Positions 56,744 to 64,000 of a stretch of 64,000 nt of DNA are shown in pieces. The stretch's first letter is position 1; each line of letters starts with the position of its first letter. Under the pieces are notes generated by a model. It was not told where the DNA came from. It saw only the letters and a list, made by a program, of their open reading frames with translations, and searched no databases. The stretch is taken from positions 186,001-250,000 of the forward strand of contig NZ_JAANOZ010000002.1 of the NCBI RefSeq assembly GCF_011320115.1. Direction: 5' to 3'. Position numbers and translations under genes: made by a program. The stretch comes from Croceibacterium segetis (GTDB taxonomy: Bacteria > Pseudomonadota > Alphaproteobacteria > Sphingomonadales > Sphingomonadaceae).

Positions 56744-57717
56744 CTCTCGCCGCGGGCGAGCTTTTCCTGGCGGTCCACCGCGGTCTCGGTGGCGACGAAG
56801 CTCTGCCCGGTCACGCCGAGCCAGGTTAGCATCGGCGCAGCCGCGTAGATCGAGCTGTAGGTAGCGACGACGATGCCAACGATCAGCGCCGCCGAGAAGC
56901 CGAAGATCACCTTCGGCCCGAGCACCAGCAACGCGGTCAGGGTGATCAGCATCGTCGCCGCCACCATGATAGTGCGCGCGAGCGTCTCGTTGACCGACAA
57001 GTCGAGCAGCTCGTTCATCGGCATGCGGCGGTACTTCTTCAGGTTCTCGCGTATTCGGTCGTAGACGACGATGGTGTCGTTGAGCGAATAGCCGAGGATG
57101 GTCAGGATCGCGGCGACGATCGTCAGGTCGAACTCCATCTGGGTGACCGCGAACAGCCCCATTGTCAGCGAGACGTCGTGCACCAGGCTGACGAGGGCGC
57201 CGACGCCGAACTGCCATTCGAAGCGGAACCAGATGTAGATCGAGATGGCGAGCGCGGCGAAGCCAAGCGCCTTGAAAGCGGTCCATTTGAGTTCACCCGA
57301 CACCTTGCCCGAAACCGAGTCCACCCCATCCACGCGGGCATCCGGGTGGTGCGACTTCAGATCGGCCCGGATGACCTTGACCATTTGGTCCGAAAGGCCC
57401 GGATTCGATTCCGCCCCGTGCGGCAGGCGCATGCGGATCGACACCTCATTGGGGTTGCCGACTCGCTGGATCACCGGCTCGCCGTAACCAAGCTTTTCGA
57501 TCTCGCCGCGCAGCGCCGCGACCGGCGCGTTGGCGCTTTGGGTGAAGGTCACGCGGATCATCTGCCCGCCGACGAAGTCCACGCCGTAGTTGAGTCCTTC
57601 GGTGAACACGAGCGTCCAGCTGGCGATCATCAGCAGCACGCTGACAATCGTCGTCGGCCACTGCCACTTGAGAAAGTGGACATTGGTGTTGTCGGGGACG
57701 AGCTTGAGCAGGCGCAT
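56740..57717 (-). CDS. secF: protein translocase subunit SecF
   Basis: SecF works with SecD to use proton motive force for late steps of Sec export. The 325-residue, six-helix RND-type protein begins with the conserved 'GLNYGVDFVGGQMIRV' and contains 'LGYSLNDTIVVYDRIRENL' and 'SVNETLARTIMVAATM'. It follows secD by 12 bases. Confidence 0.96.
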   Translation of the reverse strand: MRLLKLVPDNTNVHFLKWQWPTTIVSVLLMIASWTLVFTEGLNYGVDFVGGQMIRVTFTQSANAPVAALRGEIEKLGYGEPVIQRVGNPNEVSIRMRLPHGAESNPGLSDQMVKVIRADLKSHHPDARVDGVDSVSGKVSGELKWTAFKALGFAALAISIYIWFRFEWQFGVGALVSLVHDVSLTMGLFAVTQMEFDLTIVAAILTILGYSLNDTIVVYDRIRENLKKYRRMPMNELLDLSVNETLARTIMVAATMLITLTALLVLGPKVIFGFSAALIVGIVVATYSSIYAAAPMLTWLGVTGQSFVATETAVDRQEKLARGES

Positions 57718-57729
57718 GGTTGCAGGCCT

Positions 57730-59328
57730 CTAGATGTTGATATCCGCCGGGCGCGCCCTGCGCAGCCACAGCGCCACCCACATGCGGGTGAGGTAAACGG
57801 CGGTGAACACCGAGGTGACGATGCCGATCATCAGCACCACCGCGAAGCCCTTGATCGGCCCGGAGCCGAACATGAACATCAGCGTTGCCGCGATCACGTG
57901 GGTGATGTTGGCGTCGAAGATCGTCCGGCTGGCTTCCTTGTAGCCGAGATCGACCGCCTGGAACGGCTTGCGGCCTCGCCGGCGCTCCTCGCGGATGCGC
58001 TCGTTGATCAAGACGTTGGCGTCCACCGCGGTGCCGATGGTGAGCACGAAGCCGGCGATGCCGGGCAAGGTCAGCGTGGTGTCGAACACCGCCATGACGC
58101 CGAGGATCATCAGCACGTTGATGATTACTGCGAGATCGGCATAGATCCCGAAGCGGCCATAGGCGGCGGCGATCAGCAGCACGATGATGACCGTGCCGAC
58201 GAGCATCGCGATCGCGCCCTTGTGAATCGAATCCGCGCCAAGCTCGGCGCTTACGGTGCTTTCGTCGACGACCGTCAGTTTGACCGGCAAGGCGCCCGAA
58301 CGCAGCTGGATGGCCAGCTCGTTGGCGCTCTGGGTCGTGAAGCTGCCGGAGATGATCGCGCTGCCGCCGAGGATCGGCTCGTTGATGTTCGGCGCCGAAA
58401 GCACCTGGCCGTCGAGAATGATGGCGAAGGGCTTGTTGACGTTCTCGGTGGTCAGGCGGCCGAACTTGTCCGCACCCTGGCCGTTGAACTGGATGCTGAC
58501 CACCGGCTCGTTGGTTTGCGGCTCATTGGTCTGCTGGGCATTGGTCAGCGTGTCGCCGCGAATGCCGCCAAGCCGCTTGACCGCGATCGAGGTTCCGGCG
58601 CCCGGCGTGCCCGGCGCATAGGGAACGATCTCGTCGCCCGGCGGGACGATCCCCTGCGCGATGTCCGACTGCAGCGCGGTAGTGTCGACCAGCTTGAATT
58701 CGAGCTCGGCGGTCTTGCCGAGAAGGTCCTTCAGCTGCTGCGGGTTCTGCAGGCCCGGTACCTGGACCATGATGCGCTTGGCGCCTTCGCGCACGATGGT
58801 CGGCTCGCGCGTACCGAGCGCGTCGATGCGCTTGCGGACCACCTCGGTCGCGCTGTCCATCGCCTGGGTGACCGCCTGATCGAGCCCTTGCTGCGTCTGG
58901 CTCAGCACGAAGCGGCTGCCATCGACCACCTGCAGGTCCCATTCGCGCACGGAGCCGGTGCCGTTGAGCGCGGGAAGAAGGGCCTCGCGCGCGGCGTCGA
59001 GCTGTGACGGGTCCTCAAGCAGAAAGCTGAGCCGGCCGTTGGCCGTGGAGACGTCGCCGATCTGGATGCGCGGCTTGGCGTCGCGCATCCTGGTGCGAAC
59101 GGTCTCGTTCATCGTCTCCAGGCGTTGCTTGGCGACGTCCGAGGGTTGTGCCTCGAGCAGCAGCTGGCTGCCGCCGGCAAGGTCGAGGCCGAGGTTGACT
59201 TGCGGGCTGGGCAACTGGCTGGGCCAGGTCCCGCCGAGCTGGGTAACCAGCGTCGGCAGCGAGCAGGCGGCGACGATCAGGGTCAGCGCCCACACCCAGA
59301 TTCGCTTCCAGACGGGAAAATCTAGCAT
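57730..59328 (-). CDS. secD: protein translocase subunit SecD
   Basis: The 532-residue protein has an N-terminal helix, the large periplasmic region (P1 domain with 'GLDLAGGSQLLLEA' and 'TNEPVVSIQFNGQG') and five C-terminal helices. These helices contain 'GTVIIVLLIAAAYG', 'LTIGTAVDANVLINERIREE' and 'FGSGPIKGFAVVLMIGI'. It lies 16 bases after yajC, and yajC-secD-secF form one operon. Confidence 0.97.
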   Translation of the reverse strand: MLDFPVWKRIWVWALTLIVAACSLPTLVTQLGGTWPSQLPSPQVNLGLDLAGGSQLLLEAQPSDVAKQRLETMNETVRTRMRDAKPRIQIGDVSTANGRLSFLLEDPSQLDAAREALLPALNGTGSVREWDLQVVDGSRFVLSQTQQGLDQAVTQAMDSATEVVRKRIDALGTREPTIVREGAKRIMVQVPGLQNPQQLKDLLGKTAELEFKLVDTTALQSDIAQGIVPPGDEIVPYAPGTPGAGTSIAVKRLGGIRGDTLTNAQQTNEPQTNEPVVSIQFNGQGADKFGRLTTENVNKPFAIILDGQVLSAPNINEPILGGSAIISGSFTTQSANELAIQLRSGALPVKLTVVDESTVSAELGADSIHKGAIAMLVGTVIIVLLIAAAYGRFGIYADLAVIINVLMILGVMAVFDTTLTLPGIAGFVLTIGTAVDANVLINERIREERRRGRKPFQAVDLGYKEASRTIFDANITHVIAATLMFMFGSGPIKGFAVVLMIGIVTSVFTAVYLTRMWVALWLRRARPADINI

Positions 59329-59344
59329 CGGTTCGGTGCGTCCG

Positions 59345-59665
59345 TCAGTCGTTTGCCGGCGTGCCGCCGGGCGGGATGATGTCGCCGATCGTGCTCTTCA
59401 CGGCCTTGACCTTGACGCCCTGGGCGATCTCGATCTCGACATAGGCGTCGTCGACCCGGGTGACTTTGCCTACGAGGCCGCCGGCGGTGACCACCTGGTC
59501 GCCCTTCTTGACTCCCGCGACCTTCTCGCGGTGCTGCTTCTGCTGGCGCATCTGCGGGCGGATCAGCAGGAACCAGAAGATCGCGACCATACCGATGATC
59601 GGCAGGAATCCGGTCCAGCCCGGCGCGGCTCCCTGAGCAGCGGCGGCGGAAAGCATTTCAAGCAT
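59345..59665 (-). CDS. yajC: preprotein translocase subunit YajC
   Basis: The 106-residue protein has one N-terminal helix ('FLPIIGMVAIFWFLLIRPQMRQQKQHREKV') in two halves, followed by the conserved 'KKGDQVVTAGGLVGKVTRVDD' cytoplasmic domain. YajC associates with SecDF. It is first in the operon. The tRNA-Pro gene lies divergently upstream. Confidence 0.95.
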   Translation of the reverse strand: MLEMLSAAAAQGAAPGWTGFLPIIGMVAIFWFLLIRPQMRQQKQHREKVAGVKKGDQVVTAGGLVGKVTRVDDAYVEIEIAQGVKVKAVKSTIGDIIPPGGTPAND

Positions 59666-59847
59666 GGTGGTGATGGCCCATCAGGTGTGAGATCGTCTTT
59701 TCCAGCGGCGGTTCAAGGGGCCGGGTCCGGCCCCTCCCTCAAGCCGGCGGCGACTAGCAGCAAAGGTCTGGGCTGGCAATTGGAAGCCCCGCCTTGCCCC
59801 GCTTGCCTTGCCCTGCCCTCGCGCTTATAGGCGCCGCTCCACTGGCT

Positions 59848-59924
59848 CGGGACGTAGCGCAGCCTGGTAGCGCATCACACTGGGGGTGTGGGGGTCGCAG
59901 GTTCGAATCCTGTCGTCCCGACCA
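59848..59924 (+). tRNA. tRNA-Pro (GGG)
   Basis: Acceptor CGGGACG/CGTCCCG, D-arm 'AGCGCAGCCTGGTAGCGC' and T-loop 'GGTTCGAATCC' are normal. The anticodon loop CTGGGGG gives GGG. CCA is encoded and the length is 77 bases. Confidence 0.97.
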
Positions 59925-59931
59925 GTGGATT

Positions 59932-61365
59932 TCAGACCTTGCGGCGTATGATCAGGTTCCTGATCTCGCTCATGTCCTCCATCGCGAAGCGAATGCCCTC
60001 GCGGCCGAGGCCGGAGTCCTTCACTCCGCCGTAGGGCATGTTGTCGACCCGGTACGACGAGATGTCGTTGACCACCACCCCGCCGACCTCGAGCGTGTCC
60101 CACGCCTCGAGCACCTTGTGGATGTCGGCGGTGAAAATGCCGGCCTGGAGCCCGTAGCGCGAGGCGTTGACCTGCGCGAGCGCCTGCTTCCAGTCGGAGA
60201 ACCTCGCCAGGTTGGCGAGCGGTCCGAACGCCTCCTCCTTGTTCGCGTCGCAGCCCGCGGGCACGTTTTCGAGCAGGGTCGCCTCCATCATCGCACCATC
60301 GAGCTTGCCGCCGCACAGCAGCGTCGCGCCGGCCGCGACGGCCTCGTCGATCCAGCCCTTGAGGCGCTGCGCCTCCTTCTCCGAGATCATCGGGCCGATG
60401 AAGGTCTTGCGGTCGTGCGGGTTGCCGGCGACGAGGGTCTTGGTCTTCGCGACGAGCATCTCCTTGAAACGATCGTAGATCGCCTCGTGAATGAGGATCC
60501 GCTGCACGCCGATACAGCTTTGCCCCGACTGATAGAACGCCCCGAACACGATCCGCTCGAGCGCGTGATCGAGGTCGGCGTCCTGGTCGACGATCACCGC
60601 CGCGTTGCCGCCCAGCTCGAGGGTGACCTTCTTCTTGCCCGCCTTTGCCTTGAGCGCCCAGCCGACCTCGGCCGAGCCGGTGAAGCTGAGCAGCTTGAAC
60701 CGCTCGTCGGTGGTAAACAGGTCGGCGCCTTCGCGGTGCGCAGGGAGGATCGAGAACGCGCCCTCCGGCAACTCGGTTTCGGCCAGCACCTCGCCGATGA
60801 TCAGCGCGCCGAGCGGGGTCAGACTCGCCGGCTTCATCACGAACGGGCAACCCATCGCGATCGCCGGGGCGATCTTGTGCGCGGCGAGATTGAGGGGGAA
60901 GTTGAACGGGCTGATGAAGCTGCACGGTCCGATCGGCACGCGCTTCCAGATGCCGAGATAGCCCTTGGCGCGGGGACTGATGTCGAGCGGCTGGACCTCG
61001 CCGTAATTGCGCGTCGATTCCTCGGCGGCGATGCGGAAGGTGTCGATCAGCCGGGTGACCTCGCCCTCGGAATCGCCGATCGGCTTGCCGGCCTCGACGC
61101 ACAGCGCATAGGCGAGCTCGTCGAAGCGGTCGCGGAAGCGCGCGGCGCAATGGTCGAGCACGTCGCGCTTCTCGTAGCTTGCCAACCTGGCCATCGGCTC
61201 GGCCGCGCGTACCGCCCCGGCGATCGCCTGGTCGATGATCTCAGGGGTGGCTTGCGCCGTGCGGAAGGCGACCTCGCCGGTGAACTTGTCGGTCACCGCG
61301 AGGTCGGTATTGGGCTGCTCGGGCTTGTTGTTGAGATAGAGCGGATAGAAGTCCCGGAGATTCAC
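59932..61365 (-). CDS. NAD(P)+-dependent aldehyde dehydrogenase
   Basis: The 477-residue enzyme of the ALDH superfamily has '[21 protein letters not shown]', '[11 protein letters not shown]', the general base in '[12 protein letters not shown]' and the catalytic Cys in '[11 protein letters not shown]' (about residue 284). It likely oxidises an aldehyde to a carboxylate. The substrate is unknown, though the linked FAH-family gene suggests a catabolic pathway of sugar acids or aromatics. GTG 61365 overlaps the upstream stop by 4 bases. A much longer open frame upstream is rejected. The stop lies 8 bases from tRNA-Pro. Confidence 0.93.
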   Translation of the reverse strand: MNLRDFYPLYLNNKPEQPNTDLAVTDKFTGEVAFRTAQATPEIIDQAIAGAVRAAEPMARLASYEKRDVLDHCAARFRDRFDELAYALCVEAGKPIGDSEGEVTRLIDTFRIAAEESTRNYGEVQPLDISPRAKGYLGIWKRVPIGPCSFISPFNFPLNLAAHKIAPAIAMGCPFVMKPASLTPLGALIIGEVLAETELPEGAFSILPAHREGADLFTTDERFKLLSFTGSAEVGWALKAKAGKKKVTLELGGNAAVIVDQDADLDHALERIVFGAFYQSGQSCIGVQRILIHEAIYDRFKEMLVAKTKTLVAGNPHDRKTFIGPMISEKEAQRLKGWIDEAVAAGATLLCGGKLDGAMMEATLLENVPAGCDANKEEAFGPLANLARFSDWKQALAQVNASRYGLQAGIFTADIHKVLEAWDTLEVGGVVVNDISSYRVDNMPYGGVKDSGLGREGIRFAMEDMSEIRNLIIRRKV

Positions 61366-62216
61366 CGCGGCCGGTCCCCAACCCGGTTCTCGAGGGCGCC
61401 GATGCCGTCGATCTCGCAGCGCACGACGTCGCCCGGATGGAGGAACCCGGGCGGGTCCATCGCCGCGCCGACGCCTTCGGGCGTGCCGGTGGCGAGCAGG
61501 TCGCCCGGCTCCAGGGTGAAGGCGGTCGACAGGTACTCGATCTGCTCGGCGACGCTGAAGCTCATGTCGGCGGTGCTGCTTTGCTGGCGAACCTCGCCGT
61601 TGACCAGGCAACGCAAGGCCAGCGCCTGCGGGTCGGGAATCTCGTTGGCAGTGACGATCCACGGGCCGATCGGTCCGTGGGTATCAAAGCTCTTGCCCAT
61701 CGTGAAGGTCGGCGAATGGCGCTGCCAGTCGCGCGCCGAGACGTCGTTGGCGACGAGATAGCCGAACACGTGATCGAGCGCGTCGGCCGCCTTCACACCC
61801 TTGGCGGCGCGGCCGATGACCACCCCCAACTCGACTTCGTAATCGAGCATCTCGGTGACGCCCGGGTCGATCGCGTCGAACGGACCGTTGATGCAGGTGG
61901 TCTGCTTGTTGAACCAATACTGATGCCTGGGCCGTTCGGCGTGCCCCATCTCGGCGACGTGCTTGGCGTAGTTCATGCCGATGGCGAGGTACTTGCCCGG
62001 CCGCAGCGGTGCGAGCAGGCGGACGTCCTCGATCCGGCGGTGCGGAGCCGCGGAGGCGGTGCGCTGGCGGATCTCGTCGAGCACCTCGGCGCCGGCGGCG
62101 ATCAGCGCCAGCATGTCGAAATAGCCGAACCCAACGCTATCGAGCGCGATCAGGCCGCCATCGCGAACCACGCCGAGTTCGATCCGTCCGCCGGCTTCGA
62201 AGCGGGCAATCTTCAT
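61362..62216 (-). CDS. fumarylacetoacetate hydrolase (FAH) family protein
   Basis: The 284-residue protein has the FAH-family core: 'GKYLAIGMNYAKHVAEMG', the metal-binding Glu pair in 'EMLDYEVELGVVIG', 'YLVANDVSARDWQ', 'FDTHGPIGPWIV' and 'LATGTPEGVGAAM'. Members hydrolyse or decarboxylate acylpyruvates or dehydrate keto acids, and the exact reaction here is unknown. It is coupled by a 4-base overlap to the aldehyde dehydrogenase. ATG 62216 is the conserved start. It is divergent from the holin gene. Confidence 0.92.
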   Translation of the reverse strand: MKIARFEAGGRIELGVVRDGGLIALDSVGFGYFDMLALIAAGAEVLDEIRQRTASAAPHRRIEDVRLLAPLRPGKYLAIGMNYAKHVAEMGHAERPRHQYWFNKQTTCINGPFDAIDPGVTEMLDYEVELGVVIGRAAKGVKAADALDHVFGYLVANDVSARDWQRHSPTFTMGKSFDTHGPIGPWIVTANEIPDPQALALRCLVNGEVRQQSSTADMSFSVAEQIEYLSTAFTLEPGDLLATGTPEGVGAAMDPPGFLHPGDVVRCEIDGIGALENRVGDRPR

Positions 62217-62278
62217 GCAGGTATCTCTGTCCTCGCTCGGCGGCGAGCGCAATGCCGATTGTTGGATTCCGGCAGCAG

Positions 62279-62300
62279 ATTTTGCTTTCCTACATGAACC
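62279..62300 (+). promoter_or_regulatory. 22-bp box shared with the DUF6456 promoter (copy B)
   Basis: The box reads ATTT, two variable bases, then CTTTCCTACATGAACC, matching copy A at 20 of 22 positions including 16 in a row. Its 3' end is 44 bases before the holin ATG, nearly the same spacing as copy A to its gene. Confidence 0.65.
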
Positions 62301-62311
62301 TATATGGTTCA
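62295..62311. promoter_or_regulatory. palindrome TGAACC-N5-GGTTCA before the holin gene
   Basis: Perfect 6-bp arms surround the 5-base centre TATAT and overlap the 3' end of the shared box. The core AACC-N5-GGTT is the same as in the palindrome before the XRE gene (54967-54983). It is a probable operator, 34 bases upstream of the ATG. Confidence 0.55.
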
Positions 62312-62344
62312 AATAATAGGCTACTGAGAACCAACGGAGCCACC

Positions 62345-62731
62345 ATGCCCCTTCTCGAATCTCTCATCGCCCCCATCGCCTCGATCATCGACAAGGTCCT
62401 TCCCGACAAGGCCGCGCGCGACAAGGCCAAGCTCGAGCTGCTCGCGTTGCAAGGAACGCAGGAGCTGCAGCAAATCCAGACGCAGCTCTCGGCGATCGTC
62501 GCAGAAGCCAATTCGCGCGATCCGTGGACCAGCCGCGCCCGGCCGAGTTTCCTCTACGTGATGTACGTGATGATCCTCTGGGCCTTGCCGATGGGTGTGC
62601 TTGCGGCCTTCCGGCCGGACACCGCGCGCGACATCGCCGCCGGTATGAACGCCTACCTGAACGGACTTCCCGAGCCGCTCTACGCGCTCTTCGGCACCGG
62701 CTATCTCGGCTACACCGCGATGCGCCAGTAG
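62345..62731 (+). CDS. holin family protein, gene-transfer-agent type (GTA_holin_3TM)
   Basis: This 128-residue protein has an amphipathic N-terminal region ('LLESLIAPIASIIDKVLPD'), a charged helix ('ARDKAKLELLAL') and 'ANSRDPWTSRARPSFLYVMYVMILWALP'. A second hydrophobic segment and 'YALFGTGYLGYTAMRQ' follow. This matches the three-helix holins linked to gene transfer agent release. ATG 62345 follows a GGAG site. The frame stops at TAG 62729-62731, but the next codons (GKVKGVEQ, then TAG 62756) read like the normal family end if the TAG were TGG. No endolysin lies adjacent. Confidence 0.8.
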   Translation: MPLLESLIAPIASIIDKVLPDKAARDKAKLELLALQGTQELQQIQTQLSAIVAEANSRDPWTSRARPSFLYVMYVMILWALPMGVLAAFRPDTARDIAAGMNAYLNGLPEPLYALFGTGYLGYTAMRQ

Positions 62732-62738
62732 GGCAAGG

Positions 62739-64000
62739 TCAAGGGCGTGGAGCAGTAGGGCTGATCGAAGCCGAGTAGAGCGCGTGATGGGTCAGGATGA
62801 ACAGCGTGTTCCCACCGGGCCCGCCGATCACCAGCTGCAACGGGCGCGCCGGCACGTCGATGCGGCGGAGCAGCTTTCCATCGGTAGTGTAGACGAACAC
62901 CTGCCCGTTCGCGACGTAGAGGTTGCCGCCCGCGTCGCGCACCACGCTCTCGCCACCACGGTCGGCGACCACGCGCAAGTCGGTCACGCTGCCTACGGCG
63001 CCTACCAGCCCGCTGTAGGTGAGGTTCTCGGAGCTGTTGGTCAGGAACACCCGCTCGCCGGGTTGCGCAGTGACGAGCCCATAGGCGTCCAGCGTGTCGG
63101 ACCAGCGCCAGCCCTGGTGATCATCCGGCCCCTGGTTCCACACGCGGAAGGCGGGGAGGACCAGCGAGCCGTCGGGCGAGACGTATTCCTTCGCCTTGGG
63201 CGCGGCCAGCGCGCGGGTGAAGAATTCGCTCAGCGGCGGGTAGGCGTAAGTGACCGGGTCGATGCGGTCAGCGAATTCGCCGTTGGCCCACACGTTGCCC
63301 GGGAGCGCCATCCCCGCGCCCTCGTGCGAAACGGCGGGCGTGGCGGCGATTACCCTCACGTCGGCCGGTCTAGCCGGATCGATGCTGTAGACGGTGGCGT
63401 CGTGCCCCGCCGAAGAGAGGACCAACAGTCGGCCTGAGCGGTCGATCGCCAGGTTGACCGGATCGAGCGGCGCCTCAGCGACGATCGACAGGCCTTCCTC
63501 GGGCGACCAGCCATGGATGCGCTGGAAGAAGCGATCGATGAAGTAGAGCTTGCCTGAGCTGTCCACCGCGCCGCCGGCGATCGAATAGAAACCCTCGGCT
63601 ATCTTCTCGACGCCCGGTGACGCGGCAGCCATGGTCGGAGTTGACTTAGCATTAGCCGGCACGTCGAGTCGGGCGAACTCGCGCTCGCGCACCTCACGGC
63701 CGCTCGCCATGTCGGTGATCGCGTTTTCGAACGGGTACTTGCTCGCGCGGGTGTAAGTACCGCAGCCCTTGTCGTCGCAGCTGGCAAACCCGCTTTCGGC
63801 ATTCACGTGCACGTTGCGGAAACGGATATCGCCGGAATCGTACAGCCGCACCGCCGTTTCCATCGGCTTCATCGAGCGGGTGACCCGGTAGCCATGATAG
63901 TTGGCGAACAGGATGTTGCGCGAATTGCGCATCTCGGTCGAGATCGCATTGACGCCGTCGCGCACTTCCTGCTCGGTCTGCGGGGCGAGGAACTCCCAGT
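62739..64000 (-). CDS. secreted SMP-30/NHL-like beta-propeller protein, N-terminus outside window
   Basis: 420 codons are visible. The frame is open to the right edge, where the residues read 'WEFLAPQTEQEVRDGVNAI'. The first part (about 110 residues: 'NILFANYHGYRVTRSM', 'IRFRNVHVNAESGF') looks like the last coils of a right-handed beta-helix with two cysteines. After a Pro/Ala linker comes a propeller-like domain with repeated 'G.AVDSSGKLYFIDRF', 'LAIDRSGRLLVLS' and 'VRDAGGNLYVANG' blades typical of gluconolactonase/SMP-30/NHL proteins. A two-domain carbohydrate-active exported enzyme is likely. No substrate can be named. It is convergent with the holin gene. Confidence 0.75.
   Translation of the reverse strand, partial: WEFLAPQTEQEVRDGVNAISTEMRNSRNILFANYHGYRVTRSMKPMETAVRLYDSGDIRFRNVHVNAESGFASCDDKGCGTYTRASKYPFENAITDMASGREVREREFARLDVPANAKSTPTMAAASPGVEKIAEGFYSIAGGAVDSSGKLYFIDRFFQRIHGWSPEEGLSIVAEAPLDPVNLAIDRSGRLLVLSSAGHDATVYSIDPARPADVRVIAATPAVSHEGAGMALPGNVWANGEFADRIDPVTYAYPPLSEFFTRALAAPKAKEYVSPDGSLVLPAFRVWNQGPDDHQGWRWSDTLDAYGLVTAQPGERVFLTNSSENLTYSGLVGAVGSVTDLRVVADRGGESVVRDAGGNLYVANGQVFVYTTDGKLLRRIDVPARPLQLVIGGPGGNTLFILTHHALYSASISPTAPRP

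Noticed and set aside
59932-61662. Aldehyde dehydrogenase with a 99-residue N-terminal extension
   Set aside because: The extension is the FAH-family gene in another frame. GTG 61365 gives the standard length.

Overview
The window is high-GC (roughly two thirds G+C) chromosomal DNA of an alphaproteobacterium, most likely of the order Sphingomonadales. The supporting signs are an alphaproteobacterial-type zinc-free L31, an NDUFS4-like Complex I accessory protein, the pssA/psd, PhoP/PhoQ-like/PepSY and dnaX/ffs neighbourhoods, a bamA-ompH-fabZ locus without lpxD/lpxA, and many GTG starts with 4-base stop/start overlaps. I see no insertion sequence, CRISPR array, integrase or replication origin. 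Genes are tightly packed. Only two stretches longer than 300 bases lack a gene (26192-26586 and 28402-28740).

Layout. 1-6.7 kb: the tail of a LysR-type regulator, a cold-shock protein with its own terminator, two MFS transporters around pgsA, an acetolactate-synthase-like enzyme, CsbD and an EVE protein. 6.7-12.3 kb: a GGDEF/EAL protein, then the coupled operon dapF-mtaB-ftsY-yciB and a very small protein resembling an isolated histidine-kinase phosphoacceptor domain. 12.3-17.0 kb: kup, a leucine/phenylalanine-type dehydrogenase, tRNA-His, a prolyl-4-hydroxylase-like dioxygenase, a GFA protein and rpmE. 17.1-28.4 kb (all minus strand): the envelope/translation super-cluster rpsB-tsf-pyrH-frr-uppS-cdsA-dxr-rseP-bamA-ompH-fabZ. 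28.7-31.8 kb: psd-pssA for phosphatidylethanolamine and a PAP2-type membrane enzyme. 31.9-35.8 kb: a coupled three-gene module with an AMP/thymidine phosphorylase, a PRPP-synthase-like protein and a beta-CASP metallo-hydrolase. 36-48 kb: tRNA-Tyr, rlmB, a lipoprotein, hup, lon, a PilZ protein, ybaB, dnaX, the SRP RNA, an NDUFS4-like protein, hrpB, a polyprenyl diphosphate synthase and chorismate mutase. 48-51.8 kb: a PhoP/PhoQ-like two-component system with a PepSY protein, a histidine-rich lipoprotein and a SIMPL protein. 51.9-56.7 kb: an ABC-F ATPase, a CDP-alcohol phosphotransferase, a divergent DUF6456/XRE regulator pair and a glycosyltransferase. 56.7-64 kb: yajC-secD-secF, tRNA-Pro, an FAH-family/aldehyde dehydrogenase pair, a gene-transfer-agent-type holin and a partial secreted beta-propeller protein.

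Most of the window is core physiology. The observation I rate highest links two places about 7.3 kb apart. A near-identical 22-bp box lies 47 bp upstream of the DUF6456 gene and 44 bp upstream of the GTA-type holin gene, in the same orientation. Both promoter regions also carry a palindrome with the core AACC-N5-GGTT. Together with the divergent XRE/S24-like regulator this suggests a small regulon controlling a domesticated gene transfer agent and its lysis function. Second is the phosphorylase-PRPP synthase-RNase-like module, whose physiological role is not obvious. Smaller points are a canonical EF-hand loop inside the Skp/OmpH homologue, the stand-alone DHp-like protein behind a perfect inverted repeat, mutually exclusive hairpins upstream of pyrH, and an apparent amber codon near the end of the holin gene.
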